Shown here: piece by piece, positions 35,930 through 45,635 of the stretch | Position numbering within the stretch: the first letter of the stretch is position 1 | Layout: each line of letters opens with the position of its first letter | Assembly (NCBI GenBank): GCA_958366945.1 | Contig: CATXCY010000004.1 | Location: 30,803-94,802 of the forward strand | Direction: 5' to 3' | DNA: 64,000 nucleotides | Source of the DNA: Bruticola sp004554425 | GTDB lineage: Bacteria > Vulcanimicrobiota > Xenobia > Xenobiales > Xenobiaceae | Translations under genes and position numbers: made by a program | The notes under the pieces: model-generated | Seen by the model: only the letters and a program-made list of their open reading frames with translations | Databases searched by the model: none | Told to the model about the DNA's origin: nothing

Positions 35930-36762
35930 TATTGTCTATACAAACTGCGCAAAAGTTTTATTTCTTCGGCATAGCCAGGCAATTCATTGGGAGTTTCCAA
36001 ATAGAATGGTAATTCACGCAAATAGGGATGATTGATAATTTTGGCCATTGCCTCTATTCCCAGCTTACCTTGACCAATCTTAGCATGACGATCTTTGTGA
36101 GCTCCGCGCTCATTTAAGCTATCATTTAAGTGAATGGCTTTCAATCTCGATAAACCTAAAATTTTATCAAAACTTTCTAAAGTCTGATCTAAGCCGACGC
36201 TGACATCATAACCGCCATCCCAAACATGACAAGTATCTAGGCAAACGCCGAGCTTTTCCGGATATTTCGTTAAACTTATAATTTGTTCTAATTCTTCGAA
36301 AGAACGTCCCAACTCGGTACCTTTTCCGGCCATGGTTTCCAGAAGTATAAAACCAGGAAAATCTTCCGGAATAACATTATTAAGAGTATCGGCAATGGCA
36401 GCCAGACCTTCTTGCGGAGTACGCTTTAAATAGTTACCAGGATGGAAATTATACATAGCTCCATCTATTTTAGCGGTAAAATTCAAGTCTTCGCGTAAAA
36501 TTTCCCTAGTAAGTTCTTGCACATTTTCTTCTATTGAAGCTGGGTTGATGATGAAAGGACTGTGCACTAAAAGAGGCCCAAAATTTTGCTCTTTTATTAA
36601 AGAACAAAATTTTTCGATATCTTGCTCTTTAAAGCGCAGAGCTCCTTTGCCTCTAGGATTACGGCAAAAGAACTGAAAGACATTGGCTTCAATAGAAACC
36701 GCGTCTTTTATCATAGCGGTCAACCCTTTAGAGATAGATAAGTGGCAACCTATTTTAAACAT
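35929..36762 (-). CDS. nfo: Deoxyribonuclease IV (AP endonuclease)
   Basis: A 277-residue zinc TIM-barrel endonuclease of the Nfo family, normal length. It cuts DNA at abasic sites in base-excision repair. Seen: GCHLSISKGL start, FQFFCRNPRG, LLVHSPFIINPAS, MYNFHPGNYL (zinc His), ILLETMAGKGTELG (zinc Glu), GVCLDTCHVWDGGYD, IHLNDSLNERGAHKDRHAKIG and FYLETPNE. The metal residues of all known sites appear intact. It lies 28 bases after rarA and overlaps the next gene by one base, giving a DNA-repair pair at the head of the run. Confidence 0.95.
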   Translation of the reverse strand: MFKIGCHLSISKGLTAMIKDAVSIEANVFQFFCRNPRGKGALRFKEQDIEKFCSLIKEQNFGPLLVHSPFIINPASIEENVQELTREILREDLNFTAKIDGAMYNFHPGNYLKRTPQEGLAAIADTLNNVIPEDFPGFILLETMAGKGTELGRSFEELEQIISLTKYPEKLGVCLDTCHVWDGGYDVSVGLDQTLESFDKILGLSRLKAIHLNDSLNERGAHKDRHAKIGQGKLGIEAMAKIINHPYLRELPFYLETPNELPGYAEEIKLLRSLYRQ

Positions 36763-36789
36763 TTTTCCGTCCTTTTTATACTGTTGTAG

Positions 36790-38304
36790 TTAACCTTGGG
36801 AAGAGCGCAAATGTTCCAGCCAAATTGCTAATTTTTTTTCGTAGCCCAACTGTCCAGGCTGATAAAATTGGCTGCCTTGCAAGGCGTCAGGCAAAAATTG
36901 TTGTTTGACATAATGGTTGGGATAATCGTGAGCATAACGATACCCCTTTGCGTAGCCCATATTTTTCATAAGTTTGGTAGGAGCATTGCGTAAATGTAAC
37001 GGCACAGGCTCACCAGGACTTTGACGCACAACCTGGGCGGCAGCCATGTAAGCATTGCCCACACTATTCGATTTAGGCGCCAAAGCCAAATACAAGGCAG
37101 CGTGAGCCAATGGGTAAAAACCTTCCGGCATACCGACAAAATGGACTGCTTGTTGTGCGGCCATAGCCACTACCAGCCCCTGAGAATCGGCTAAGCCAAC
37201 ATCTTCAGACGCTAAAATAACTAAACGCCTGGCTACAAATAGAGGATCTTCTCCAGCTTCCAAAAGGCGAACCAACCAATAAATAGCTCCGTCAGGATCG
37301 CTGCCGCGCACTGATTTTATCAGCGCCGAAATCGTATCATAATGGGATTCTCCTGCCCTATCATGGCGTAAGTTGGGCCGCCCCATAACTTCAGCAATAT
37401 GCGATTCAGTTAAAACGCGCTCTCCGTTGCTATTTGCCTCTAAAGAATTGACCGCTTCTTCCAAAATGTTGAGCGCTGTACGAGCGTCACCTGTACAAGC
37501 TCCAGCTAAAAGTTCTAACAACTCGTCGGAGGCTATAACATTAAAATTGCCTAAGCCACGCTCTTTATCATTTAGAGCTCGACGCAATAAAACAGTAATA
37601 TCTTGGGTGCTTAAAGCTGACAGTGTGAACACACGACAACGTGACAAAAGTGGCGCCACCACTTGGAAAGAAGGATTTTCGGTGGTGGCGCCCACCAAAA
37701 TGATGGATCCATCTTCTACATGTGGCAGAACGACGTCTTGTTGGGCCTTATTAAAGCGATGGATTTCATCCAAAAAGACAATAGTGCGCCGTTTCATAAG
37801 ACGCCAGCGCTCTTTAGCTTCAGCCACTATACGGCGTACTTCTCCTACTCCAGCAGTAACAGCCGACATAGGTATAAAAGTAGCCTTAGCTCCAGCAGTT
37901 AAAAGCCTAGCCAAACTGGTTTTGCCTGTGCCAGGTGGTCCCCATAAAATCATGGAAGGCAAAGAGCCAGACTCCAACAAACGGCGCAATACTCGCCCAG
38001 GCCCAACTAAATGTTTCTGCCCTACATATTCATCTAAAGTGCGCGGCCTCATACGAGCAGAAAGCGGAACAGAGAAATCGGTCTCTGAGCTCTGGACTTC
38101 AAAGTGAGCTTCTTGAGTCTCATTGGCGGTAGCTCTCTTTTCGTTTTCAGCTTGCAATTGCGCCAAGGGGCGAGCAGCAACTTCTTCAACACCCGACCTC
38201 ACAAAATTATGGCGAAAAATAGGCGTCCTTGGCTTATTCGATTCTTTAGGCAAATCAGCTTCATTGGCAAATAAGCCACCTTGCAAGTCGGAATTTTTAG
38301 GCAT
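36790..38304 (-). CDS. rarA: Replication-associated recombination protein A (RarA/MgsA) AAA ATPase
   Basis: A 504-residue clamp-loader-like AAA+ protein acting at stalled forks. After a variable ~80-residue leader come RMRPRTLDEYVGQKHLVGPG, ILWGPPGTGKTSLARLL (Walker A), VFLDEIHRFNKAQQD (Walker B), GATTENPSFQV (sensor 1) and LLSRCRVFTL (Arg finger). The C-terminal MgsA tetramerisation domain (about 330-500; SDPDGAIYWLVRLLEAGEDP) is complete. The leader is longer than the ~20 residues usual in the family. ATG 38304 has AAGGAG about 11 bases upstream. First gene of the minus run to priA. Confidence 0.95.
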   Translation of the reverse strand: MPKNSDLQGGLFANEADLPKESNKPRTPIFRHNFVRSGVEEVAARPLAQLQAENEKRATANETQEAHFEVQSSETDFSVPLSARMRPRTLDEYVGQKHLVGPGRVLRRLLESGSLPSMILWGPPGTGKTSLARLLTAGAKATFIPMSAVTAGVGEVRRIVAEAKERWRLMKRRTIVFLDEIHRFNKAQQDVVLPHVEDGSIILVGATTENPSFQVVAPLLSRCRVFTLSALSTQDITVLLRRALNDKERGLGNFNVIASDELLELLAGACTGDARTALNILEEAVNSLEANSNGERVLTESHIAEVMGRPNLRHDRAGESHYDTISALIKSVRGSDPDGAIYWLVRLLEAGEDPLFVARRLVILASEDVGLADSQGLVVAMAAQQAVHFVGMPEGFYPLAHAALYLALAPKSNSVGNAYMAAAQVVRQSPGEPVPLHLRNAPTKLMKNMGYAKGYRYAHDYPNHYVKQQFLPDALQGSQFYQPGQLGYEKKLAIWLEHLRSSQG

Positions 38305-38349
38305 AGGGAGTTTTGCTCCTTTCTCAATAAAGCCATTCCTACTTTATAC

Positions 38350-38402
38350 AAAAAAGCCGCCGAAGCTGGCTATCACATATCGCCGAACTCCGAAGGCTTT
38401 TC
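38350..38402 (-). terminator. Terminator of the PFL/UPF0210 gene
   Basis: Arms AAAAAAGCCgcCGAAG and CTCCGAAGGCTTTT form an imperfect GC stem followed by TTTTTT on the minus strand. It lies about 90 bases after the stop at 38494 and ahead of rarA. Confidence 0.65.
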
Positions 38403-38493
38403 CACCAACGAAATATTTTAGCCTATCAACACACGCCCACCTATATTCACAATACTTCAAGAATGGAAAAATTAAGGCGAGAGCAAGTTAAGG

Positions 38494-39870
38494 TTAATTT
38501 TTCAAAGCCTGCAAAGGAGCCGGAATTCTGCCTCCGCGCTCGATAAACACCGAAGAGCTGTGCGGGTTGACGGCAATAATAGAAGCAGCACCCAAAAGAC
38601 CGCCATAATCGACCTTTTCGCCAGCTTTCTTACCTGGGATAGGCAAAATACGCACTGCTGTAGTTTTGCTATTTACCATACCTATAGCCATCTCGTCAGC
38701 CACAATACCAGAAATAGTAGAGGCCGGGGTATCACCAGGAATAGCAATCATATCTAAGCCAACAGAGCATACACAAGTCATGGCTTCCAACTTTTCTAAA
38801 GAGAGAGCACCGATTTGAGCGCAATAAGCCATTTCTTCATCTTCGGAAAGAGGAATAAAAGCGCCTGACAAACCGCCTACGTAAGAAGAAGCCATCGTGC
38901 CTCCCTTTTTGACGGCATCATTGAGCAAGGCCAAAGCAGCCGTAGTACCATGAGTTCCACAACGTTCGAGTCCCATAGCTTCCAAAACGTCGGCTACAGA
39001 ATCGCCACGCTCGGGAGTAGGAGCCAAAGACAAATCGAGGATGCCAAAGTTGACATTGAGGCGGCGCGAAACTTCTCTGCCAACCAATTCGCCCATACGA
39101 GTTATCTTGAAAGCGGTGCGCTTAACGGCTTCAGCAACTTTACCTAAGTCGGCCCCATGACCAAGACGTCTAATAGCGGCATTGACTACTCCAGGGCCGC
39201 TGATACCGACATTGATAGAGCATTCTGGCTCACCCACTCCGTGCATAGCGCCGGCAATAAATGGATTATCTTCCATCATATTGCAAAAGCAAACCAACTT
39301 ACAGCAAGGCAAACCTTCTAATTCAGGACGCATAAAAGCTGTTTTGAGAACGGTTTCGCCAAATAGCTTAACAGCATCCATGTTGATACCGGCTTTAGTA
39401 GAGCCTAAGGATACTGAAGCGCAAACTCTGTCGGTAGTGTTGAGGGCTTCCGGTATAGAATCGAAAAGGATACGATCCGAATTGGTAAAGCCTTTATGTA
39501 CCAGAGCGCTAAAACCGCCGATATAATCGACGCCTATTTCTTTGGCTGCTTTATCTACAGCCACAGCCAAAGGCACATATGAATCGGCTCCAGTAGAAGC
39601 ACCCAAAAGAGACAGAGGCGAAAGAGCAATACGCTTGTTTACAATAGGTACGCCAAACTCCTGAGACACTTGCTCCACCACAGGCACTAAGCGTTCGCCT
39701 ACGGTCAGGATCTTCTCGACGACCTTGTCGCAAGTTGTGCTCATAGAACCTGTAGCACAATCTTGTAAATTTAATCCCATAGTCACGGTACGCACGTCGA
39801 GATGTTCATTCTCAATCATGCGCAACGTATCAAAAACTTCATTAGCAGCTAGCCACATAGCGCCCGCCAT
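38494..39870 (-). CDS. PFL family protein (UPF0210 / DUF711)
   Basis: A 458-residue cytosolic protein of the UPF0210 family, structurally related to pyruvate-formate-lyase-like folds but of unknown reaction. Recognised from ENEHLDVRTVTMGLNLQDCA near the start, NKRIALSPLSLLGA, and the glycine-rich VGGLSGAFIPLSEDE, PGDTPASTISGIVADEMAIG and closing SSSVFIERGGRIPAPLQALKN-like end. Family proteins usually have an ACT-domain partner gene directly upstream; none is here. The start at 39870 lacks a clear ribosome-binding site; ATG 39858 is an alternative. It is monocistronic and terminated before rarA. Confidence 0.9.
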   Translation of the reverse strand: MAGAMWLAANEVFDTLRMIENEHLDVRTVTMGLNLQDCATGSMSTTCDKVVEKILTVGERLVPVVEQVSQEFGVPIVNKRIALSPLSLLGASTGADSYVPLAVAVDKAAKEIGVDYIGGFSALVHKGFTNSDRILFDSIPEALNTTDRVCASVSLGSTKAGINMDAVKLFGETVLKTAFMRPELEGLPCCKLVCFCNMMEDNPFIAGAMHGVGEPECSINVGISGPGVVNAAIRRLGHGADLGKVAEAVKRTAFKITRMGELVGREVSRRLNVNFGILDLSLAPTPERGDSVADVLEAMGLERCGTHGTTAALALLNDAVKKGGTMASSYVGGLSGAFIPLSEDEEMAYCAQIGALSLEKLEAMTCVCSVGLDMIAIPGDTPASTISGIVADEMAIGMVNSKTTAVRILPIPGKKAGEKVDYGGLLGAASIIAVNPHSSSVFIERGGRIPAPLQALKN

Positions 39871-39925
39871 TTCGTGGAGTCTAAAGTCATTCCTGCCCCA
39901 AAAGATACCGCTCGTCGCGGTGAGC

Positions 39926-40696
39926 CTACTCTACTTGAGAAGCGCTAGAAGAGTCTTGGTCTTCTTGCCAACCGTCAGCCCAGCCAGTTCTAGTAAAATC
40001 TAAATCTGACCAAGCCACTAAATGGCGCCCGCGAGAAAAACATAAAAAAGTATCGTGTTCAAAATCATGAACCGTATTATATGTTTTTACTTTATCGCGC
40101 TTCCAAGTCAAAAAAGCTTGCACAGACTCAGTAAAGTAGGCTTTTTGACTGCGCTGACAAATTTCGCGTACCAGGCGGAAAAAATTCTGGAAAGAAACGT
40201 GAGAGAGCTTTTCTTTCAAGAAACTTCTGTAATTGATGGAAGAAGAGTCGAAACGCAGCGGTTCCTCTCTATTTGAGCAATAAATATCTAAAAAGTTGGT
40301 AGGTTTCAGAGTTACAATCTTATCTTTATCATCGTCACGTACGTTGCCTTGAGCCATACGAGAGAAATTCTTTACCAACTTTTGCACTTTATAAGCGGAA
40401 GCGTCTTGTTCGCTGCGCTCGACAATCATGCCTAAAGCCACGTGTTCAATACTGTCCCAAGGAACCTCGATAGTAGCGCTGGAAGTTTCCCCTACCAGAG
40501 CTTCCTCTGTAAAGTATCCACTCTTAATACGATTTGGTAAGGGAGTAGCTCTTTTATGAAAAAGAGGAGCGTGTTCCGGCAAAGATTCATTCTCTTCATT
40601 ATTGGATGAAGTAGAAGTATCTTCCTGATCAGGAGAGACTATATAGGGATTACTATCCTCAAAGCTATTTTCTAAAAAAACTTTTTCTTCTGACAT
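39926..40696 (-). CDS. Unknown acidic protein following pilT
   Basis: A 256-residue soluble protein with no recognised domain. The first ~60 residues are acidic and disordered-looking (Glu, Asp, Ser, Asn rich). The rest is a mixed domain with two stretches of note: YRSFLKEKLSHVSFQNFFRL and FLCFSRGRHLVAWSDLDF. There is no signal peptide or membrane segment. I start at ATG 40696 with GAGGG five bases upstream; a frame from 40726 would overlap pilT. It is the second gene after pilT with 19 bases between, so a regulatory or accessory role in pilus retraction is suggested by context only. Confidence 0.5.
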   Translation of the reverse strand: MSEEKVFLENSFEDSNPYIVSPDQEDTSTSSNNEENESLPEHAPLFHKRATPLPNRIKSGYFTEEALVGETSSATIEVPWDSIEHVALGMIVERSEQDASAYKVQKLVKNFSRMAQGNVRDDDKDKIVTLKPTNFLDIYCSNREEPLRFDSSSINYRSFLKEKLSHVSFQNFFRLVREICQRSQKAYFTESVQAFLTWKRDKVKTYNTVHDFEHDTFLCFSRGRHLVAWSDLDFTRTGWADGWQEDQDSSSASQVE

Positions 40697-40715
40697 TTTT
40701 CCCTCAAACTGATTC

Positions 40716-41843
40716 TTACCAATCATTCTTAATAATATTGCTAGCTTCGTTCATTTCTTGCACCGCATGACGCATCTTTAACTTTAAGTCGTTGGCATTA
40801 TCAGAATTGCGCAAAGCGTCGTCGGCAGTAATCTTGCCAGCCTTAAACAGTTGCAACAAATGATAGTCGAAACTTTGCATACCATCAGGATGGAAGGAGT
40901 CTAGCTCGCGTTTAATCGTAGTAAGAGCGTTTTCACGCAAACATTCTTGGATACGAGCATTGTTGATCATAATTTCCAAGGCAGGTACACGACCTCCTCC
41001 AATAGCCGGAATAAGGCGCTGAGCAATGACAGCTTTAACATTCATAGAAAGCTGATACAACACGGGATTATGCATCTCGTCTGGGAAGAATTGCAAAACA
41101 CGCTCGATAGTTTGTACAGCGTTATTGGCGTGCAAAGTAGACAGCACTAAGTGACCAGTTTCGGCAAAATATACGGCCGACTCCACAGACGAAAGATCGC
41201 GCATCTCACCAACTAGCAAAACGTCTGGCGCTTGACGCAAAGCACTTTCCAAAGCATCGCGGAAGCACATAGTATCGGTACCGACTTCGCGCTGAGAGAC
41301 TAAGCATTTGTTAGTATCAGTATGAACATATTCGACAGGATCTTCAATCGTAACGATATGGCCACTAGAATGTTCTTTGCGATACTTAATCATGGAAGCC
41401 AAAGTGGTTGATTTACCAGATCCTGTAGGGCCAGTTACCAAAATAAGGCCGCGCCTTTCCATAACTAAATCGTTAAGGACAGGATGGAGTCCCAGAGTCT
41501 CGATATCCAGAATATCTTCTTCAACTCGCCTAAATACCATAGCAACGCTGTCTTTTTGGCGATAAGCATTGACACGGAAACGCCCAATATGTTTTAAAGG
41601 ATAAACAAAGTTGGCTTCGGGGTGGCCGCCTTCAAATTTTTCACGCAAGTGGCCTGGCATGATGGCCAGAGCCAAATATTCGGTCATTTGTGGAGTTAGA
41701 GCTTCACATTGTACTGGATACATAGTACCAGTAATACGCAAAAAAGGAGGCAAATCGGCTTTGATATAAACGTCGGAAGCTTTTTGTTGATAAGAAAGAG
41801 CCAATACCTTATCAAGCAAAGCTCTCAGATTCTCAAATTCCAT
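40716..41843 (-). CDS. pilT: PilT/PilU-type twitching motility ATPase
   Basis: A 375-residue hexameric ATPase of the secretion-ATPase family that powers pilus retraction from the cytoplasmic side. Seen: the N-terminal PAS-like part QQKASDVYIKADLPPFLRI, GPTGSGKSTTLASMI (Walker A), IVTIEDPVEYVHTD (Asp box), DVLLVGEMRDLSSVESA (Walker B) and HLVLSTLHANNAVQT (His box). The exact AIRNLIRE motif typical of strict PilT is not obvious, so PilU-like is possible. ATG 41843 has AAGGAGAG six bases upstream. It is the only pilus motor in the window and the prepilins are 33 kb away. Confidence 0.9.
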   Translation of the reverse strand: MEFENLRALLDKVLALSYQQKASDVYIKADLPPFLRITGTMYPVQCEALTPQMTEYLALAIMPGHLREKFEGGHPEANFVYPLKHIGRFRVNAYRQKDSVAMVFRRVEEDILDIETLGLHPVLNDLVMERRGLILVTGPTGSGKSTTLASMIKYRKEHSSGHIVTIEDPVEYVHTDTNKCLVSQREVGTDTMCFRDALESALRQAPDVLLVGEMRDLSSVESAVYFAETGHLVLSTLHANNAVQTIERVLQFFPDEMHNPVLYQLSMNVKAVIAQRLIPAIGGGRVPALEIMINNARIQECLRENALTTIKRELDSFHPDGMQSFDYHLLQLFKAGKITADDALRNSDNANDLKLKMRHAVQEMNEASNIIKNDW

Positions 41844-41916
41844 ATTTTCTCTCCTTTAGGTACAATTTCGGCAGCTTCAAAAAGCTGTCAAAGTATTTTT
41901 TCAGCTGCCTATTAGG

Positions 41917-42525
41917 CTAAAAGAACTTAATATTGATATGCTCTTCCTGTCCGGCCAAAAGGCGCTCAATATTGTGCCGGTGTTGAAATATAACAATAGC
42001 GGCGCTGATTATGGCAAAAATAATTTCGAAAGTCGAAGCTCCGTAAACATAAGCTATGCAAGGAAAAGCAAAAGCCGCTGAAAGAGAAGCAGCTGAAGCC
42101 CAGCGAGTTAAAAGAGCTACGCCAAGCCATAAAAGAGCTGCTATACCTATAGCTTGAGGAACTAAAGCTAAAAACACGCCGCAAGTAGTAGCTACGCCTT
42201 TGCCACCTTTAAATTTTAAAAATATTGACCAATTGTGACCTGCCACAGCAGCCAGGCCAAAAAACAATTTTACAAGAGGATGCATAAAATCGGGCACAAA
42301 GACAAGATAAGATAAGCAAACAGCCAAAAAGCCCTTTAAAACATCAAGGACGAGTACTATAAGCGCTGCCTTCAACCCCAAAACGCGATAAGCGTTAGTA
42401 GTGCCAACACTGCCGCTTCCTGAACTTGAAAGGTCGGTGCCGTTAAAGCGTTTAGCTACTATAGCTCCTGAAGGGAATGATCCCAATAAGTAGCAAACTG
42501 CCAACAAAATCAATAACCAAATCAT
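41917..42525 (-). CDS. plsY: Glycerol-3-phosphate acyltransferase PlsY
   Basis: A 202-residue integral membrane enzyme with about five to six hydrophobic helices. It moves acyl groups from acyl-phosphate to glycerol-3-phosphate, the first step of phospholipid synthesis. The three family motifs are present: LLGSFPSGAIVAKRF, then GSGSVGTTNAYRVLG (the usual GSGNxGATN, with Ser and Thr substitutions), and GHNWSIFLKFKGGKGVATT. Length is normal. ATG 42525 begins MIWLLILLAV. It is 74 bases before pilT and about 100 after the M16 pair, so operon membership is unclear. Acts with PlsC (24 kb). Confidence 0.95.
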   Translation of the reverse strand: MIWLLILLAVCYLLGSFPSGAIVAKRFNGTDLSSSGSGSVGTTNAYRVLGLKAALIVLVLDVLKGFLAVCLSYLVFVPDFMHPLVKLFFGLAAVAGHNWSIFLKFKGGKGVATTCGVFLALVPQAIGIAALLWLGVALLTRWASAASLSAAFAFPCIAYVYGASTFEIIFAIISAAIVIFQHRHNIERLLAGQEEHINIKFF

Positions 42526-42630
42526 ACTTAACTCTAATTTCTTTCCCTTGACCGTCGTTTATTGAAAAGCAATACCGACTGCCAATATTTAGCCTATTGC
42601 AATCGGCTCCCCTGCTGACTAGCAAGCTCT

Positions 42631-44061
42631 TTACCAATCAAAATAGAAACGTCCACCAGGTCTGGCCATAATCAAAGTAGGCTCGCGCAAATATTCATTG
42701 GCTACCCTTTTAACATCAGCTACGGTGACACGTTGCAATTCTTGTAATTTGCGAGCGTCACTTTCGTAGCCGGCGCCAGAAAGTTCAGCCATGCCTAAAT
42801 GCAAAGCTCTGCCACTCATACTCTCCCTTTCCAATAAATACATACCCAGCAATTTTTCTTTAGTTTCGGCCAACTCTAATTCGCTCATGCCATCTTTTTT
42901 TAACTTATCTATCTCAGCAAGCATACGTCGTCTGGCTATTCCAACTGAACTAGGCTTGGTAATTACATGACACAAAAGATGCGAAGGGCCCAAAAGTTCT
43001 GGATATCTGGCTCCCACTTCATAGGCCAATCCTCTATTTTCACGCAATTGAGTCCAAAGGCGCGAGCTTAGTCCGGCGCCTAAAGCTCCGTAAATAACTT
43101 GCATAGGTGCATAATCAGAGCTTTGTAAAGAAGGAGCTTGATATCCAAGCAAAACCCAAGCCAATTCCGATTGGGAGTATAAATAAACTTCTTTTTCGGA
43201 AGCTTGTGGCTCCCATTGAACTTCCAAAATTTTTTCCCGAGCCGGTATTAAAGAGCTACAATCTGAAGCTACTTCTGCACGCACTCTATGCCCATTAAGT
43301 CGACCAGCTGCAGTTATTACCGTGCGATCAGGAGTGAAATTATTTTTAAAATAGGCACTAACATCAGCAGCTGTAGCCCTTTTTAAAATCAATGGTACTA
43401 CTTGCGGCGAGCGCTTATAAGGATGCAATCTATAAAAGCAACTCAAGAAAATATCATAAAGCTGATCGGAAGTACCGCCGCCCTCTCCCATACGATTCAA
43501 AGTTTGTTCACGGGCCCTTTGTAATTCAGCTTCGGAAAAATTGGGATTAGACACCGCTTTACATAAACGGCGCAACATAAACATATAATTGACTGGTGAT
43601 GTGGTAATGCTCAAGCGGCTATAATCGGCCGAAGCCCCATCATCGACCAAGGTACCAGTAATTTCTACAACATCGTCACCTTCACTGTCGTCGGAAATAC
43701 GATTGTTGAGCATTTTTAAAATTAAAAAATTGTACCCTTGTAAATTGCTGCCTTCTTGGCTAACTCCACAACGCACCAAATAATCAAGCACAACTAAATT
43801 TTCGCTGGGAGCTTCTAAAGTTAAGCACGCCAAACCATTGGGTAAGACATATTTTTTTACAGCCGCAGTAGCAGCCGACGCCGCCGAAGTTCCGGAAAGC
43901 GAAAAATTGTCAATTTTATAAGTAGCTGACGTAGGTCGATTGTAACTAGGCAGCGCGGGTAACTTTAAATTGCTTTCTTTGAACTGGTCAGCATAAACGG
44001 CCGAAGTTAGAAAAGCAACAAAAATAAATCCGGTGGCAATTTGTGTAAAAACTTTGAACAT
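42631..44061 (-). CDS. M16 family peptidase-like protein, non-catalytic subunit (second pair)
   Basis: A 476-residue exported protein. Signal peptide at 1-24 (ends AVYADQ). Two M16 domains follow, but the HxxEH position reads GSNLQGYNFLILKMLNNR, so there is no zinc site. The C-terminal half keeps RENRGLAYEVGARY, equivalent to the substrate-binding region of the active partner's family. It lies 15 bases after an active M16 gene, forming a heterodimer-type pair as at 14-17 kb. The two non-catalytic proteins differ much in sequence, so this is not a recent copy. Periplasmic or surface location expected. Confidence 0.85.
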   Translation of the reverse strand: MFKVFTQIATGFIFVAFLTSAVYADQFKESNLKLPALPSYNRPTSATYKIDNFSLSGTSAASAATAAVKKYVLPNGLACLTLEAPSENLVVLDYLVRCGVSQEGSNLQGYNFLILKMLNNRISDDSEGDDVVEITGTLVDDGASADYSRLSITTSPVNYMFMLRRLCKAVSNPNFSEAELQRAREQTLNRMGEGGGTSDQLYDIFLSCFYRLHPYKRSPQVVPLILKRATAADVSAYFKNNFTPDRTVITAAGRLNGHRVRAEVASDCSSLIPAREKILEVQWEPQASEKEVYLYSQSELAWVLLGYQAPSLQSSDYAPMQVIYGALGAGLSSRLWTQLRENRGLAYEVGARYPELLGPSHLLCHVITKPSSVGIARRRMLAEIDKLKKDGMSELELAETKEKLLGMYLLERESMSGRALHLGMAELSGAGYESDARKLQELQRVTVADVKRVANEYLREPTLIMARPGGRFYFDW

Positions 44062-44076
44062 AAGCCTAGCCTTTCT

Positions 44077-45495
44077 TCAGCGCTTGGTTGCATAATTGCC
44101 CGGAGCGGATGTCTCTTCACTAGCGGAATTGACATTGTTAGTTTTTTTAGGAGGCTGACCGACTAATTTTACGCAGTAGTATCCTCCGCTTAAGTATTTA
44201 TTGGCTGCCGCTATCACCTCATCTTTGGTTACTTTTTCAATTTCTTCCAAATAGCGATTGGTAAATTTCACATCATTAATAGAAGCATAAAAGCCTAAAT
44301 TTTCGGCTTTGCCAGCGTTAGTCTCTTCTGAAAAAGAATAGTTGCTGCGTAAAAAGGCTTTAGCTCGACGCAAATCACGCTCGGTAAACTTACCTTGACA
44401 CACAGAATCGGCAACAGATAGCAATTCACGCTTAATACGCTCTTCGTTGCCTACTTTGCCTATACCATAAATTGAAATTAAACCGGGGAAACGCTGAGTC
44501 AGAAATTGGACACCGCCATCTTGAATTTTGCCTTTTTTTACTAACTCGCGCTGGATTAAAGAGCCACGTCCCAAACCTAACAAGAAAGACATAACATCCA
44601 CTTGATAAATGTCAGGCTTATCATGAATAGAGGGCCCTATAAAACCGACCATAATAAAGCTAGACTGTGCCTTAACTTCCTGAGTGTTTACTACTTCTTT
44701 TTCCGGCCTTTTTATGGAAGCATAATTACTGATAATGCGCTTTTGGGGGCGTGTAAAAGAAGAGAATTCTTCACGCAACACATTGAGCATTTCCGCGCTG
44801 TTAAAATCGCCTACTACAACTACGCTAGTACGTTCCGGAGAGATAAAAGTATCGCGAAACTTCAGAAAATCAGGGCGATTAAAAGATTTTATGGTATATT
44901 CAGTGCCGATAATCGGTCTGGCATAAGGGTGATCGCCGTAAGCCATTTCGCTAATTAGCTGATTCATAATACGCGCAGGGCTTTCTAAGTTCATACGATA
45001 CTCTTCCAGAACAGCTTTGCGCTCTTGATCTATAGATTCTTGATCCAATTCGGCATTTTTTAAAGCATCAGCCAAAAGGTGCATACCCTTAACAGCATTT
45101 TTACTGGGCAAGTTTATATAGTAGTGAGTAAAATCACGACTTGTAGAAGCATTGGTTTGTCCTCCCAGAGCTTCGATAGCCCTTTTAAATTGGTAGCCAT
45201 TTAAAGTTGGAGTACCACGGAAAAACAGGTGCTCAAAAAAGTGAGATATACCCATAGTCTCCGGAGTCTCTTCAAAACCGCCTACTTTGCAAAATATATT
45301 AAGCGAACAAGTTGGAGAAGCATAATTTTCGGATAAAACCAAAAGCATACCGTTAGGCAATACTTCACTATAATAGTTTACTTTTTGCTGAGCCAGTGCC
45401 GGCCCCAAGCTGAATAAAACCGACACTAAAACAAATAAACCAAGCAGGCACTTTAAGCGCCCTTCTTTTTTAATAAAGGCTAACATTTTTTTCAT
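44077..45495 (-). CDS. M16 family zinc metallopeptidase, catalytic subunit (second pair)
   Basis: An exported zinc peptidase of about 472 residues. Signal peptide in the first ~35 residues (ends PALAQQ). Zinc motif HFFEH at about 85-89, with the third ligand Glu about 76 residues later (VLEEYRM). GGQTNASTSRDFTHYY is the usual next block. The start is uncertain: I prefer ATG 45495 (MKKMLAFIKK); ATG 45486 or the longer frame from 45519 are possible. The C-terminus is a short Ser/Asn-rich tail. It pairs with the non-catalytic gene 15 bases downstream. Confidence 0.88.
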   Translation of the reverse strand: MKKMLAFIKKEGRLKCLLGLFVLVSVLFSLGPALAQQKVNYYSEVLPNGMLLVLSENYASPTCSLNIFCKVGGFEETPETMGISHFFEHLFFRGTPTLNGYQFKRAIEALGGQTNASTSRDFTHYYINLPSKNAVKGMHLLADALKNAELDQESIDQERKAVLEEYRMNLESPARIMNQLISEMAYGDHPYARPIIGTEYTIKSFNRPDFLKFRDTFISPERTSVVVVGDFNSAEMLNVLREEFSSFTRPQKRIISNYASIKRPEKEVVNTQEVKAQSSFIMVGFIGPSIHDKPDIYQVDVMSFLLGLGRGSLIQRELVKKGKIQDGGVQFLTQRFPGLISIYGIGKVGNEERIKRELLSVADSVCQGKFTERDLRRAKAFLRSNYSFSEETNAGKAENLGFYASINDVKFTNRYLEEIEKVTKDEVIAAANKYLSGGYYCVKLVGQPPKKTNNVNSASEETSAPGNYATKR

Positions 45496-45585
45496 ACTCT
45501 CTGATTGTACTATAAACATTAGCGAAAGATATTAGCCTAAACGAAATAGCTTAATTTTATTTTTTACTTCCAGACAAAATTTAAA

Positions 45586-45624
45586 AATAAAAAAGCCCGA
45601 ACTCTCGAGAGAGCCGAGCTTTTT
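45586..45624 (-). terminator. Distal terminator of the tRNA operon
   Basis: AAAAAGCTCGGCTCTC pairs (minus strand, with G-T pairs) with GAGTTCGGGCTTTTTT, followed by T-rich sequence. It lies about 60 bases beyond the tRNA-Glu gene. Confidence 0.7.
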
Positions 45625-45635
45625 CTCACACATAG

